64,000 bases of DNA, from NCBI RefSeq assembly GCF_963422355.1, contig NC_085103.1, forward strand, positions 1,018,231-1,082,230, written 5' to 3'. Under the pieces are notes generated by a model, which saw only the letters and a list, made by a program, of their open reading frames with translations, had not been told where the DNA came from and did not search any database. This document shows positions 23,196 through 34,246 of this stretch, piece by piece (the first letter of the stretch is position 1; each line of letters begins with the position of its first letter). The stretch is from Corticium candelabrum. Lineage: Eukaryota > Porifera > Homoscleromorpha > Homosclerophorida > Plakinidae. The translations under genes were made by a program, and so were the position numbers.

Positions 23196-23689
23196 TTTCT
23201 TCACCTAGTGTCACCCCACGTCATCTAAGTGTCACCCCACGTCACCAACGTCAATACTTTTATACTATTAGTTCATTATGCTGTAACAATACACCTTTCT
23301 ATCAAAGCAAATTAGGCATTACGCTATCTGTGATATCCCAGAACTGCATACATTCATTGTTTGTTTTTCGTTCGCCTATGCGACATGAAAACCGATTCAT
23401 TCACAGAGCGATCTCCTGAGTTCGATTCACGTTACCTGAAGCTGTAAGGTCCAATGTGATTTGATCACCAGTAGCCTGGAGTCTATGCATGCACTAAGCG
23501 CTGCTCTATGACTGTGCTAGGCTACAAGAACAATATGAGTCGGGAAGCTCATCAGGTAGAGTTCCAACGAAAGTGGTAATGAACAGCGTCAACTGTAGCT
23601 TTTTGGCCGCCGGAAAGGCAACGCTGTCTTCTGTGGATGTTGGCAAGCTAGTGCGCCTTGCCTTTGCATCAACTGTAGAGAGGAAAAAG

Positions 23690-25960
23690 CGCCAGAGTTC
23701 ACGGCTGCCGCTCATACGTTTACTGCTGTATCCGGAGAAAGAGTGATCATGAGGAAAGTCCAGCCAAACGTTCTTGCATACAAGAGTCATCAAGGGATAT
23801 TACATCACCGACCTCTGACCATCTACTACGAATTACACAATTAGAAGCTGAGCTCAAACGTGAAAAGAAGCGCGGACAAGACTTGGAGGCTGAACTGCAA
23901 CAATCAATTATTGAGAGTCAATCTATCCAGTGGCATCAAGTAGATACAGAAATTAACGCAGAGCTGAATGCGCTACAGAGAGCTGGAGGAATCATGTCAA
24001 CAGGTCCAGGTGATGCAGCAGATGCATCTTCACTGACTGCAGACTTTAGTTTACATAATCTACACAGCCAATTGCTTACACACGCTCCCAAAATTACATC
24101 ACTGCTTTCCTCGATAGGCCAAACTAACACCACTACAGGACCAAAAGATATCTACAGCTTGGCAGCAGTCTGCTTACTAGCGAAGAAGGCAAGTGACAAG
24201 GTCAAAGGTTTTCAGCTTCTAGTTAGTTTAATGTTGGTTGCCAGGGCAACTAGTAAACAAGTCATTACTACTCTTAACCATATGGGTGTCTGCTTGTCAT
24301 ATAGTCAAACTTTAGGTATGTGGAAAACGCTGCAAAGGCAATAGAGCAGAACAGAGAGCTTCAACATGAAGACTGGATCGTTGCCTATGACAACATAAAT
24401 ATTGAGAAACGTGTCACCCATGAGAGACATGCCAGACATACAGAGGCATGAAACTTCACGAGCCGTTTGGCTGTCAAAGTAGCCAGACTCTCCCCACCTG
24501 ATTACAACACAACAGAATTACCACAATGCACTCGAGGAGATTTAGCTGTGGAAGACATTCTACCGAATGATGATGACGACAAAACATTTCACGAATCTGC
24601 TCAGACAAGAGTTCAGAAGGTACTCATACACAGGTTCAAATGCTGCAATTACCTTATAGCAAGACATCAATATGACAACCATGACCACCCAACAACAAAA
24701 TCTATTATCCACCCTACTGCAGTGATAGACATAGATGAAAGTTACACTGACAATAATGTTACTATTCTTGAATAATTTCAAAAAATGCTGGCGATAGATA
24801 ACACTGTTCAACAATGTGTTGTCGGTGACCAAGCGAATTGCAGGGCAATTCGTGCAGCTCGGCGAAGAAGGGTAGCAGATATTCCTTCAGCACGCCTCCT
24901 ATGGGCGAAAGAGAATCCTGGTGATTTCCACTTCGCATGGGAGTGCCTAAAAGTCATCTTCCTCATATTTTGGGAGTCACATGATTTTCCTGGCTTATTG
25001 GCTCATCTCAGCAAACTGATCAACCGAAGTGGAGTCACCGCTGCTGCAAAAAAAATTTCAACAATCCGATGAGTTCCTCAAACATGCATTAGAAGCACAT
25101 CTGACTGCATACCTCATCACCTTTCTCAATATATCTGCTACCTCAGATTTAATTGTACAAGATGCAACCATTATAACGAACTCATGGCTAGACGAAACAG
25201 CAGAGAGATTCGCCAATGACGTGCTAGTTATAGGAACAGATGAAGATGACCATGATGCAGACAACCTGTATAATTTCCATCGTTCTTTTCTGCTCATGGC
25301 CCTCCTTTATGAAGATTTGAGGAAAGCCATCAAGTACGAAGATGGCCCAAGAGTTATCCAACATTGGCGAATGTGGTTACTGTACTTCCTCGCAACAAAG
25401 AGAAGCAACTACAGCAATGAAGCAGCAAATCTCTTATTCAATCTGAAGGCTGACTTTTCCAAAAGGCTTGCTTACATAGTAACTGACAACAGAGCTGTTA
25501 ATGCTCTGGGCATACCTGGTCATGGGAAAGCAATAGACATGGCAGTAGACACCACAATGTTGTCATCAAAACAGCTTTACGATCTTCTGGTGGCAGTATC
25601 ACCCTCCATCATTTAAGAGTAATAAGCTTAGCATCTCAGCTATTACATGATGCTGCACTGTTATGCGATCAGGAAGTTCATGCTCCTCATGTAGGTACAA
25701 GGCATACAAGTACAAGTGCTGAAAAAGACATCCAAATGATGACATCCAATCTATTGGCCAGTCAAGTCACTTGTCGGATTCCCAAAAGAGAGTTGCCATC
25801 TAACAGACATTTCACAACACCAGAGAAAAAAGGATATGAAGTTGCCTTATCCAAGCAATGGATTGCAAAGTTTCTAATTAAGACAGACCTGAGAATTGAG
25901 GACAATGGGTCCACTGAAGACCATGAAGAAATTGATTTTCTTGATGACATACAGCTATGA
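23690..25960 (+). pseudogene. DUF6589-type transposase, inactivated
   Basis: N-terminus (from about 23690) is Cys- and Arg-rich (Tyr-Cys-Cys-Ile-Arg-Arg-Lys), then a coiled coil (L-E-A-E-L-K-R-E..L-E-A-E-L, 23830-23930), then the DUF6589 core: a helical N-part, W-I-V-A-Y-D-N-I-N-I-E-K-R-V (about 24385; the acidic residue in this D-N motif is a candidate catalytic residue), R-A-A-R-R-R-R..P-G-D-F-H-F-A-W-E (about 24860-24950) and E-D-G-P-R-V-I-Q-H-W-R-M-W-L-L (about 25340), ending with an acidic tail. Breaks: frame changes near 24318, at an 8-A run (25048-25055) and at about 25613; in-frame TGA at 24449 and TAA at 24773. Pieces otherwise align in order, so the decay is recent. Family recognition is from memory of motif order. 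Confidence 0.75.
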
Positions 25961-26230
25961 CAGAAATAGACACATGTACATAATATCGTAACTACTTGTA
26001 TTGAGAAACATAGCCTAAAGTGAGTTACTAGTGATTTTTAATCTCTCCTAAAACATGTCTACAAGCTGAAGTGCTCCTTGTACCATCACTACTGATATTG
26101 GCTATAGTGCAAGGAATGTGAAACTCAATTAACTTAAAAACTGCTAAACTGAAGTCCCTTACAACTCCTAGTGACCTAACATCATTTTCTGATCGAATCT
26201 TATTACATTGTTTTGCTAGTTTATCAATCA

Positions 26231-27805
26231 CTAACATGGATAAGACCCATCTAGTCCTCTCATTTTGTATCTTGTGCCACCTGCCGTCTTTCTAAGTTCA
26301 AGTAGTGCTTTCCTCAAAGGACCTCTCTGACTAGCACCAACACGACGTGATCTCAACGGTGCAGATCTGCATGGAATAGGAGGAAGTGGTAAGGTGCAAT
26401 CCACCTCTGGCTGAAAAATACGAGGTCGCTCATCAGATGCATTGCAGAAGGAACAGCGCAAATCACTATCAGGTAATGGCTCATCTGACTGCAAAATCTT
26501 GTAAACAAGAACTCTTCTCAAACAGACCTTATTTGAGGCAAGAGTCACAATTTCGTTGTTGCACACTGACAGCCTACGGTCCTGAGAGTGTGCCACAAAC
26601 CGAACAAGGCACAACCTTTGTGGATCTCTCCCTCCACGTCCAGCAAGTTGCACAAGCTCAGATCCACTGTCTGGCAAACCGAATAGAATAACTTCACTGA
26701 TGTCATCAATGTCCACACCAAGGCCAAACGCACTAGTAGCTACCATGACTCGCTGCTTGCCACACTTGAATTCTCCATAGTGTTGTGATCGCCCCTCAAG
26801 TGTCATTGTGGCATGGTATTGTCCTACTGTACCCCTGGTTATACTACTGCAGCTGTACACAAGATGAATATACACTTTATACAAAACATCCTTTGATCTG
26901 CAAAATAAAAGAGTTTTTGGAATATCTTTAGAATACTTTACAGAGGACAACATAGAAGCTAACAAGTGGAAGACTGACGAAATAGAGGTGGATGAATCCA
27001 AAGAAAAATATAAGTTTGGACGATTTAGAGATCCAAATACTAGAACATAGTCAGGCATATTCAGATGTTGGGTTACAGAAGTAATAAGGAAAAGTGGAGC
27101 TGTTGCTGAGAGAGCCATAATAGGGACAGTAGGCAGGCAAGAACGAATAAAACTTAGTTCCTTGTAAGAAGGTCTAAATGTAGACCCTCACTCTTCGATC
27201 AGATGTACTGCATCAATAGCAATAAAGGAGATTGCTGTCTTCAATTGCCTAGACAATGCGTTTCGCCAAAAACTTGATGTGATCGCTTCTGGAGACGTAT
27301 AAACTAGACAAACCACTGTTACCCACCATTGCCTGACCAAAAGATTGTCCAATACTATTCACTTAGTTTGTAATTGCTGGAAGAAATGTCTTTCAACAGT
27401 TTCTCGTCTGACAAGGACTCAATTCGTGTGACAAACACTCCCTTTTTTACCAGTTTGGCGACCTTGAATCATCCGGAGGCTAATAACTAAAGCAAACTGG
27501 CTGCTTCAAGCAACTACACCTACCTGATCATGCATCAATGATATCAGCGGGCTAATGATCACACACACTCCGTTCAAGAGAAGGGCAGGCAGTAGGTAGC
27601 ACAAAGACTTGCCGCCCGAAGTCTTTAGTCGAACAAACACATCCTTGTTTGAAAGAATCGCCTTGGAGGCCTCAAGCTGACATTCACGAAAACTATGGTG
27701 TCCAAATACGTCGGAAAGAACAGATTTCAGACCGAGTTCAAAATTCGCGCTTTCAGAAGCCATTTCGCGCTTTGTGAAGAGTCTGCGCACAGCTGTGCGG
27801 ATCAA
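26231..27805 (-). pseudogene. RecQ-like SF2 DNA helicase, one nonsense codon
   Basis: Exon 1 (27805-27524) has the RecQ start F-R-E-C-Q-L-E-A, Walker A T-S-G-G-K-S and V-I-I-S-P-L-I-S-L-M-H-D-Q. Two GT-AG introns follow (27464-27523, 60 bp; 27304-27362, 59 bp). Exon 3 has Y-T-S-P-E-A, a motif II reading D-A-V-H (Glu replaced by Ala-Val), an in-frame TGA at 27188-27190 where RecQ proteins have Trp, then F-R-P-S-Y, M-A-L-S-A-T-A-P (motif III), V-M-V-A-T-S-A-F-G-L-G-V-D (V) and Q-L-A-G-R-G-G-R-D (VI). A Cys cluster (C-S-F-C) follows the helicase core. RecQ enzymes unwind DNA 3'-5'. Located inside the TIRs, it is transposon cargo rather than a host gene. Confidence 0.88.
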
Positions 27806-28100
27806 GTACCCTATGCTATGTCAGAGACCTACCACTCTGGTACTAATAAAAAAGATTCTACCATTCCGTAACAGCCTACCCAAAGGGTTCCCACCTCCCA
27901 GCTAACCGTGTCTTGTACGTCTTCTGAAAACATCCTGCAGGTTGTTCAACGTAAGAGATATATTGGCGATCGCAGGAGAAACGCGTCCACGTCCAAGAGA
28001 CTTTCTCTGTGACACTTGAGAAAAGCACTTACACTAATCGTGTTATTAGCCCGAGGCTTTGTGACATACGAGCTAAGATGATCATCTAACAGCATAAACG

Positions 28101-28186
28101 GTAGGCGGTATGATCCCAGACTCTCTCCAGCGTTTTCGTGTTATACGGGAACCGGGCACGACGCGCGAGAGGCTCTGGTACGAGGC
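28101..28186 (-). repeat. Right TIR of the DUF6589/RecQ transposon
   Basis: Inverted copy of 23110-23195, followed by TA. The internal hairpin arms are slightly diverged (GAGAGAGTCTGG, AGAGCCTCTC). Confidence 0.92.
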
Positions 28187-28739
28187 TAAGTGTATACAAC
28201 AGACGATACAAATTAAAAAAATGGGCAATTAGTCATATAGTACTGGACATGGTTGATTTCTATGTATAGTCACTGGAGATTCCGTCTCTGTGCGCGCGAG
28301 TTGAATTCACATAATCTCTGGCAACCTTTGGATAAGTATTTGATGGGTGTATTACGGTATACTGTGGTCGTTAAGCCATTATTGCATCAACTGATAGAAT
28401 AGAAAGTTTAAATTTTAAAAGTAGGAGGTAATCTTAACTTTAAGTAGCTCAATTTACTTAATTAAACGTGACCGAAACAATCAAACTGCATGGAAATGCC
28501 GTCTACCACAGTTTTTCTCATGTAACATTTAGATAAATATCTCGAACAGTAGCTTTCGTTGGAATTCTATTAGTTTTATATACGCGTTATCAACAGCTTA
28601 CAGTGATTGATATACAGTCGTTTACGAAAATTCCAAAACAACGTTAGCTAAGAGACAAGGAATTGTGATAAGGGTCACAGCCCATTGTTTGTGCTCCCAT
28701 AAGCTAAAAGAGCTGCAACAATTATGAAAAGAGATGGCA
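28187..28739. other. Region without a recognisable gene
   Basis: Host DNA right of the transposon; presumably downstream of the CARD/death gene on the minus strand. Nothing recognised. Confidence 0.3.
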
Positions 28740-28749
28740 GTTTCTCATC

Positions 28750-28885
28750 TTATAAAAACCCTTTCACATGCCTGTCTAACATCAACTTGTCTGCAAGCTT
28801 CCAAAAGTGCCTTCTTTGTTTGCTTGAAGCCCAGATGGATGCCAATTGGATACCAATAAGATCCTACCTTGTCAGCAATCTGTAA
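28750..28885 (-). pseudogene. Death-domain exon with internal deletion (copy B)
   Basis: After a T-rich acceptor (..TTCCTTACAG) the minus strand reads I-A-D-K-V-G-S-Y-W-Y-P-I-G-I-H-L-G-F and then jumps to T-K-K-A-L-L-E-A-C-R-Q-V-D-V-R-Q-A. Compared with the intact exon at 39438-39677, the middle (about 25-30 residues, helices 3-4) is missing. Death domains bind other death domains in apoptotic and NF-kB signalling. On the same strand and downstream of the CARD-like and TM exons of the 29-34 kb gene. Confidence 0.65.
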
Positions 28886-28910
28886 GGAAACAAAAAGAAA
28901 TTGAATTTGA

Positions 28911-29549
28911 TCAGTGGTGATGATACCAAAACGTAACTAAAGTCTTAATTTCTGATTCTACATCTAGAGAACAGATTGGCCTGTTCCTCACAGCTCTAGA
29001 ACTTGGCACACGGTTTCTGCAAAGGCATAAATATAGGCATGAAGCAGTAAGGTGCTTGCATGCCTTCCATAGGAGAAATCGGCTTGTTACGTGTAAACTT
29101 TTATGATACAATTTATATGTTTATTGCAGTTTTATTAATATTAATAATATATTTTATATAGTTGATTGTAGTTTTTATTAATATTAGTAATAATTTATAA
29201 ACAATTATAAATTTATATAAATTGCCTCGGTTGGACTGTTTGGTGTAGCATTTTGTTAGTCTGTCTAGGGTTGTTTGACTGCTCTTTGCTTTACTCAAGA
29301 CGTTTTGAACAGCGCTGCTCAACAATAAATAACCAGCGGTGGCAAACGTCTATGTTTCACCAGCAGCGTCTAGATTCAATATCATCCAAACAGTAAGAGC
29401 ATTATATGCATAGACACGTAAATCAATTCATTAAGTAATTAAGTGTAGAGTCTTCTTTCTAGCTAAATCATACGTGTTTGCATGCATACGGGACTACGTA
29501 CGATTTGTTTTGTTTGTAATTTGTGCTAGTAAAAAGCAAGCAAAGGACA
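28911..29549. other. Mostly intronic or intergenic sequence
   Basis: A short minus-strand exon-like piece at about 28911-28960 (Lys-Thr-Leu-Val-Thr-Phe-Trp-Tyr-His-His) matches the equivalent piece before the death domain at 39.7 kb (Asp-Leu-Val-Lys-Phe-Phe-Trp-Tyr-His-Gln). The rest is AT-rich. Confidence 0.35.
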
Positions 29550-29573
29550 CTAGAGTGTTGAAGCACTAACCTT

Positions 29574-29760
29574 TCTAAGTCCAACAGATGTAACTTGGTC
29601 ATCGTCTGAGTCCGGAGTTAACGGTACTGCTGCTTTTTCACGAAATATAGCGATCTGCTGGTTTGTAGCTTTTATGATTACTGCAACGAAAACCGCCAGA
29701 GTTAGAAGAAACACTAAATTTGGCAGCACAGGTTTCTGTCGTCGCACATCGTCTTTTTGT
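29574..29760 (-). CDS. Transmembrane exon of the CARD/death-domain gene (copy B)
   Basis: Open exon with Arg-Arg-Gln-Lys then a hydrophobic span of about 20 residues (L-V-F-L-L-T-L-A-V-F-V-A-V-I-I) followed by an acidic tail (P-D-S-D-D-D-Q-V). Ends at AAAG|GTTAGT, a good donor; an acceptor (CACTGCAAG) lies just upstream. With the CARD-like exon before it and the death-domain remnant after it, the gene would code for a membrane-anchored CARD/death protein. Confidence 0.5.
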
Positions 29761-29875
29761 CACTTGCAGTGTTGTCACCATTTGACCTTTCTTCCACGTT
29801 GGCATCCACTAGATCGAAACTGAAATAAGCAGGTGCGGCATAAACTAGTCAAAACTCAAAATTGAATTTTCTTAC

Positions 29876-29920
29876 CTTCGTCTTTGCCTTCTCCTGATCT
29901 CAGCCTTTTGGCTAGTTCTG
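29876..29920 (-). pseudogene. 3' end of CARD-like exon (copy B), cut off by the gypsy insertion
   Basis: Reads Glu-Leu-Ala-Lys-Arg-Leu-Arg-Ser-Gly-Glu and ends at GACGAAG|GTAAG (donor at 29871-29875). It continues without loss from the sequence at 34247 once the retrotransposon and one TTCTG copy are discounted. Confidence 0.75.
29916..29920. repeat. Target-site duplication TTCTG, left copy
   Basis: Identical to 34247-34251 on the other side of the retrotransposon. Confidence 0.95.
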
Positions 29921-30049
29921 TGTAGTAGTTTGGGGTTGTTTTGGGGGAGGCGTCTTGGGGCGCCGGCGCAGTACGAGAGACTAAGCTTGTTTGGCGAGTT
30001 TTATTGTGTTGTTGAGTTAGAGTGCTAACACACGAGTTTAGATACAACA
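29921..30049 (+). repeat. 5' LTR
   Basis: 129 bp, begins TGTAGTAGTTT, ends GATACAACA. Confidence 0.95.
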
Positions 30050-30052
30050 TAT

Positions 30053-30070
30053 TGGCGACGAGGCAAAGAA
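30053..30070 (+). promoter_or_regulatory. tRNA primer-binding site
   Basis: TGGCGACGAGGCAAAG begins 3 bp after the 5' LTR; TGG pairs with the tRNA CCA end. Which tRNA primes it could be settled by matching to tRNA 3' ends. Confidence 0.7.
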
Positions 30071-30076
30071 CAAAAC

Positions 30077-30791
30077 GTGACATCGATGTTCGGGAAAGTG
30101 GGGCCGTTTGATGGAACTCAAGATGAATGGGAACTCTACGTCGAACGACTAGATTTTTATTTTACGGCGAACAAGGTGACGGACAAAGACCAACGGAAGG
30201 CAGTGTTGTTGAGCGTATGTAGCGCTGAAACGTACAAACTCATCCGTCTCTTCTCGCACCACAGACACCGGATGCAGTCGACTATGACGACATCGTCGAG
30301 AGAGTCCAACATCACGTGAGACCAAAGCCTTTGTTATTCTGCAACGGGTTAGATTTAACAGTTGTAACAGGAAAGAATTTGAGTTTGTGGCGGATTTCGT
30401 GACGGAATTGCGTCGATTATGGACAGACTGTGCGTTTGGGGATACTCTCTCAGACATGCTAAGAGACAGACTGGAGTGCGGGATAAATGAAGAGAAGATT
30501 CAGCGGAGACTCTTGCAAGAAGTCAACTTGACAGTTGAGAACGCCCTACGAATTGCCCGAGCTATAGAAACAGCTGCGAAAAATTCGCTAGAAATGCAGC
30601 AAGGTGGTCTTACATCAACAACGAATCAAGCAGCAGTAGCAGTACATCAGACATCAAGTAGGAGGGACCATACACCAGAAAAGAGTAGGTGTTCCCGATG
30701 TTTGGGTTGGCATCTTCCCAAGCCATGTCGCTTCGAGACAGCAGAATTTAGGAAGTGCAATAAGCGGGGCCATATAGCGAGAGCGTGCTGA
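30077..30791 (+). pseudogene. gypsy gag remnant
   Basis: First piece (30086-30319) has the gypsy gag capsid start (F-D-G-T..W-E-L-Y-V-E-R-L). After a frame change, 30387-30791 continues with F-V-T-E-L-R-R-L and ends in a nucleocapsid zinc-knuckle area. The final knuckle has lost its first Cys (Phe instead). The gene ends with TGA at 30789-30791. Confidence 0.85.
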
Positions 30792-30876
30792 AGTCAGTCA
30801 AATCAACAAGGAGAATCAAAGACAGCCCACCAAATAAGCCAAGAAGAGGCCAGGAATCAGAAATGTTAGAGACGGC

Positions 30877-31092
30877 ATGAACGCTGTACAGGTAGTGGGG
30901 CGTGGCAATAAAGTGAAGCCACTCAAGGTAAAAGTTGTGATAAACCAGCAGAAGGTGGAGATGGTGATAGACAATGGGGCAGCGGTAACTCTGGTGAATG
31001 AAGCTACGTTCAATGCAGTATGGTCTGAACGGAAGGCCCCGGTTTGCGTAGGCCACAAGTACAATTACGCACATATTCAGGGAAATCAATAA
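30877..31092 (+). pseudogene. gypsy aspartic protease remnant
   Basis: Retropepsin-like segment with the active-site tripeptide reading Asp-Asn-Gly instead of Asp-Thr/Ser-Gly, followed by Ala-Ala-Val-Thr-Leu-Val. A stop at 31090 interrupts the frame before RT. Confidence 0.75.
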
Positions 31093-31198
31093 CTTTGGTT
31101 TGTGAAACAGATGTGAAAGTGAGATATGGACAGCAAGTGGTTTTCCTGCCATTGATCATTGTCAAAGGCAAAGGTCCAAATTGTTCGGTAAAAAATGA

Positions 31199-32570
31199 AT
31201 GCAGACCCTAAAACTGAAATGGGAAGAGATATTCCATCTCCATATCACTGGTAGAACATCACACGAGGAAGGAAGGATTCAACATAAGGAGCTCATCACC
31301 AAATACCAGGAAGTATTCAAGGAGGAGATGAGACTACTGGAGGGTGCAACAGCATCGATAGCAATGAGACCTGATACCGCACCTCGGTTTTTCAAGCCTC
31401 GAAATGTACCATATGCGTACAAAGAGCTAGTAGAACAGGAGTTGATACGGTTGGAACAAGACGAAATTATAGAAGCCGTTCGATCCTCGGATTGGGCTGC
31501 TCCAGTAGTATCCGGTTCTGAAAAAGGACGGTTCAATCAGGATATGCGGTGACTTTAGGTTGACGATTACCCAGGCTGCCCCTTGTGAGAAATACCCACT
31601 GCCAAAGATCAATGATATATTTGCCTCTTTAACTGGAGGTCAGTTGTTCACCAAGTTAGATCTGAGCCAAACTTATCAGCAGGTGACACTTGATGAGACG
31701 TCGCAGAAGTACGTAGTCATAAATACTCACTTGAGGTTGTTCAAGTACAAACGCCTACCTTTTGGGGTGGCCTCGGGTCCAGCCATTTTTCAAATAGTAA
31801 TGGACACTCTTCTCCAAGATATCCCCATGACAGTGGTCTATTTAGGGGATATTCTAGTGACAGGAAGTTGTCTGGAGGAACATTTGCAGAACCTAGAAAT
31901 GGTACTACAACGTCTAGCCAACTCGGGATTGCGACTAAAGCTGGTTAAATGCGCGTTTTTGCAGAAATAAATCAGTTACTCAGGCCATACTATCAACAGC
32001 CAGGGGCTAGCCCCAGACAAGAAGAAGGTGATGGCTATTCAAGCTGCACCTGAACCCAAAACTGTTTCGGAATTTCGATCCTACTTGGGTATGATTAATT
32101 ACTATGGCCGGTTTTTACCGAAGATGGCTTCAAGGCTGGCTCCACTGTATCAGCTGTTGCACCAGAAGGTACGTTTGCAGTGGAAAGATGAGCATAAGGA
32201 AGCGTTCAGACGAGCAAAAGAGACTCTTCAGTCTAGTCAAGTGACGATACATTTCGAGCCAAGGAAGAAAGTCATCTTAGCCTGCGATGTCTCGCCGTAC
32301 GGGGTAGGAGCTGTGCTTTCACACAGACTACACGACGGTACTGAGCGACCAATCGCTTTTGCATCTAGGAGCTTGGCTGAAGCAGAAAGGAGATATGCGC
32401 AGATAGACCGCGAAGCACTCGCATTGCTGTTCGGAGTGAAGAAGTTCCACCAATACTTGAGTGGAAGAGCATTTAAAATCCTAACCGATCACAAGCCGTT
32501 GGTCTCGTTATTAGGAGAGAATAAGTGCGTGCCGCTGATGGCATCAGGAGCATCCAAAGTTGGGCAATAA
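31199..32570 (+). pseudogene. gypsy reverse transcriptase / RNase H remnant
   Basis: RT fingers at 31199-31552, then frame change; palm at 31560-31970 with F-T-K-L-D-L-S motif A, L-P-F-G-V-A-S-G-P-A motif B, and the catalytic box reading Tyr-Leu-Gly-Asp, which has lost one of its two Asp. TAA at 31968. 32028-32570 holds thumb, connection (F-R-S-Y-L-G-M-I-N-Y-Y-G-R-F) and RNase H (I-L-A-C-D-V-S-P-Y-G-V-G, D-R-E-A-L-A, L-T-D-H-K-P-L). Confidence 0.92.
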
Positions 32571-33014
32571 TGTTGTCTGGCTATCAATATAAACTACGTT
32601 ATTGACCAGGGACGACAAATGCCAACGCCGATGCACTCAGTCGGTTACCTTTGTCTGTTAAACCAGAAGTTAGTGACGATCCTAGTGAATCGGTGCTATC
32701 ACTTTACATCTTGGAAATGACCCCGGTCAGACCGATAACAACTGTACAACTTGGGCAATTAATAGACAGAGATGGACAACTGCCAACTGTCAGGCATTAT
32801 GTGTTGAGTGGATGGCCGAGAGAAGTAGACTCAGAGCTCCAACATTACTGGAATCGCCGGCACGAGCTAAGTGTCTTGGGTGGTTGTGTACTGTGGGGTC
32901 GCGAGTTATTATACCACAGAAGGCGTGTCCGATGGTGTTGAAAGAATTATATGTGGCTCACCTGGGGTATCTAGAATGAAAAGCCTAGCAAGAAGTTACA
33001 TTTGATGGCCGAGA
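32571..33014 (+). pseudogene. gypsy pol spacer / integrase N-terminal zinc-binding remnant
   Basis: Contains an in-frame remnant of the RNase H tail (N-A-D-A-L-S-R) at about 32610-32650 and an open piece at 32651-32941 typical of the region before the integrase HHCC domain. Frame changes prevent a clean reading. Confidence 0.55.
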
Positions 33015-33773
33015 TTGGATGATGATATAGAAAAGATAGCAAAATCCTGCGAGACAAGGCAAGAGCATCACAGATCATCACCAAAAGCGCCTCTTCACCC
33101 TTGGGCACAGCCAGCACATGCGTGGTCAAGATTACACATCGACTTTGCTTGGCCATTCTTGGGGCGGTGGTTCTTGATACTGTCACATGCGTATTTCAAA
33201 TTGCGGGAAGTGAAGCCATTGAGTTCCCCCGCAACTAGACCTACCATTGGGGCGCTGAAGTCAATTTTTGCGACCCACGGAATACCGGAAATCATAGTCA
33301 GTGATAATGGCTCGGCCTATACGAGTCAAGAATTTCGGAACTTTATGAAGGGCAAGGAAATTGTGCATATTACAACTGCACCCTACCACCCGTTCTCTAA
33401 TTGGATGGCTGAGAGGGCGGTTCAAACATTCAAGGCAGCCATGAAACGAATGATCAACGAATAGGGAACACTGGAAACGGAGCTGGATAAATTTCTGCTT
33501 TGGTACAGAATAACACCACACGCGACAACTGGAGAGGAGCCAGCTGTGATTCTGATGGGACGGAGACCAAGAAGCTGCCTGGACTTAGTACATCCGAACC
33601 TGGTCAGAAAGACAAGGGAAGCACAAGAACAGCAAAGGAAGGATCATGACAAATCTTGCAGTTACCGGAATCTGGAGACGAGGCAAACAGTGCTTGTGCT
33701 TAACTTTGGCAGGGGCCAAGATTGGTTAGCAGGCGTGGTTGAGAGTCAAACGGGACCCTATCTTTCAGATTGA
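33015..33773 (+). pseudogene. gypsy integrase remnant
   Basis: 33015-33464 carries the HHCC end (Cys-Glu-Thr-Arg, second Cys lost), the first catalytic Asp (H-I-D-F-A), the second (V-S-D-N-G-S) and the Glu (A-E-R-A-V), so the D-D-E triad is present; TAG at 33462. After a further frame change, 33546-33773 gives the C-terminal part. Confidence 0.88.
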
Positions 33774-34120
33774 GGTTAGAGGACGGACGGTTAGTCAAGT
33801 CACACATGGATTACGTTTGACAGAGAACAACCGAGAGTAAAAGTCCAGAGGGACCAGCTATGATGGAGGACAACCCAACATTGGGGTAGACCAACAGCAA
33901 GGAGAAAAGAGCACAAGATTGTCAACAACAACGAACGCTCCGGATGTCACTGAACATCAGCAAACAAAAAAGCAGAGACCGAGACTGATCAGCAATTGAA
34001 AATGAGAGCTGCTGGCGGTCCACCTGTCCTCAGGCGTTTCGCACAGATTTCGATACCTCCAAAAAAGACTGGATCTGTCGTGTAGTAATGTGGAAACTTA
34101 GAAAATTTAGAGGGAAGAGA
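33774..34120 (+). other. 3' untranslated part of the retrotransposon with polypurine tract
   Basis: No gene; ends with the purine run AGAGGGAAGAGA directly before the 3' LTR. Confidence 0.7.
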
Positions 34121-34246
34121 TGTAGTAGTTTAGGTTGGTTTTGGGGAGGCGTCTTGGGGCGCCTGCGCAGTACGAGAGACTAAGCTTGTTTGGCAGGTCT
34201 CGTTGTGTTGTTGAGTTAGTGTTAATACACGAGTCTAGATACTACA
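34121..34246 (+). repeat. 3' LTR
   Basis: 126 bp, TGTAGTAGTTTAGG..GATACTACA, followed by TSD TTCTG (34247-34251). Confidence 0.95.

Larger units (their letters stand above)
23110..28186. mobile_element. 5.1-kb DNA transposon with TIRs, DUF6589-type transposase and RecQ-like helicase (Academ-like)
   Basis: Ends are inverted repeats of about 86 bp (23110-23195 and 28101-28186) starting GCCTCGTACCAGA, flanked on both sides by TA (23108-23109, 28187-28188). Inside are two convergent genes: a plus-strand DUF6589-type transposase (about 23690-25960) and a minus-strand RecQ-like helicase (27805-26231), tail to tail with about 270 bp between. A shorter relative with the same ends and subterminal sequence is at 45229-46414. 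Both genes carry disabling mutations, so this copy is dead. From memory, Academ superfamily elements include lineages that carry a helicase; assignment to Academ is an inference. Confidence 0.85.
29921..34246 (+). mobile_element. Ty3/gypsy LTR retrotransposon, complete but inactivated
   Basis: 4.33 kb with very short LTRs (29921-30049, 129 bp; 34121-34246, 126 bp; TG...CA), 5-bp TSD TTCTG, a primer-binding site beginning TGG at 30053 and a polypurine tract (AGAGGGAAGAGA, 34109-34120). Internal order is gag, protease, RT, RNase H, integrase. The LTRs differ at about 13 positions plus two indels, roughly 10%, indicating an old insertion. Every enzyme has at least one altered catalytic residue or frameshift. 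It landed in the CARD-like exon of a minus-strand gene. Confidence 0.95.

Noticed and set aside
23506..23793. Minus-strand 95-codon frame
   Set aside because: Lies over the plus-strand N-terminal region of the DUF6589-type transposase, whose frame has a better pattern (Cys/Arg-rich followed by coiled coil).
30748..31152. Minus-strand frames over the gypsy element
   Set aside because: Antisense of the gag-pol region; no homology.
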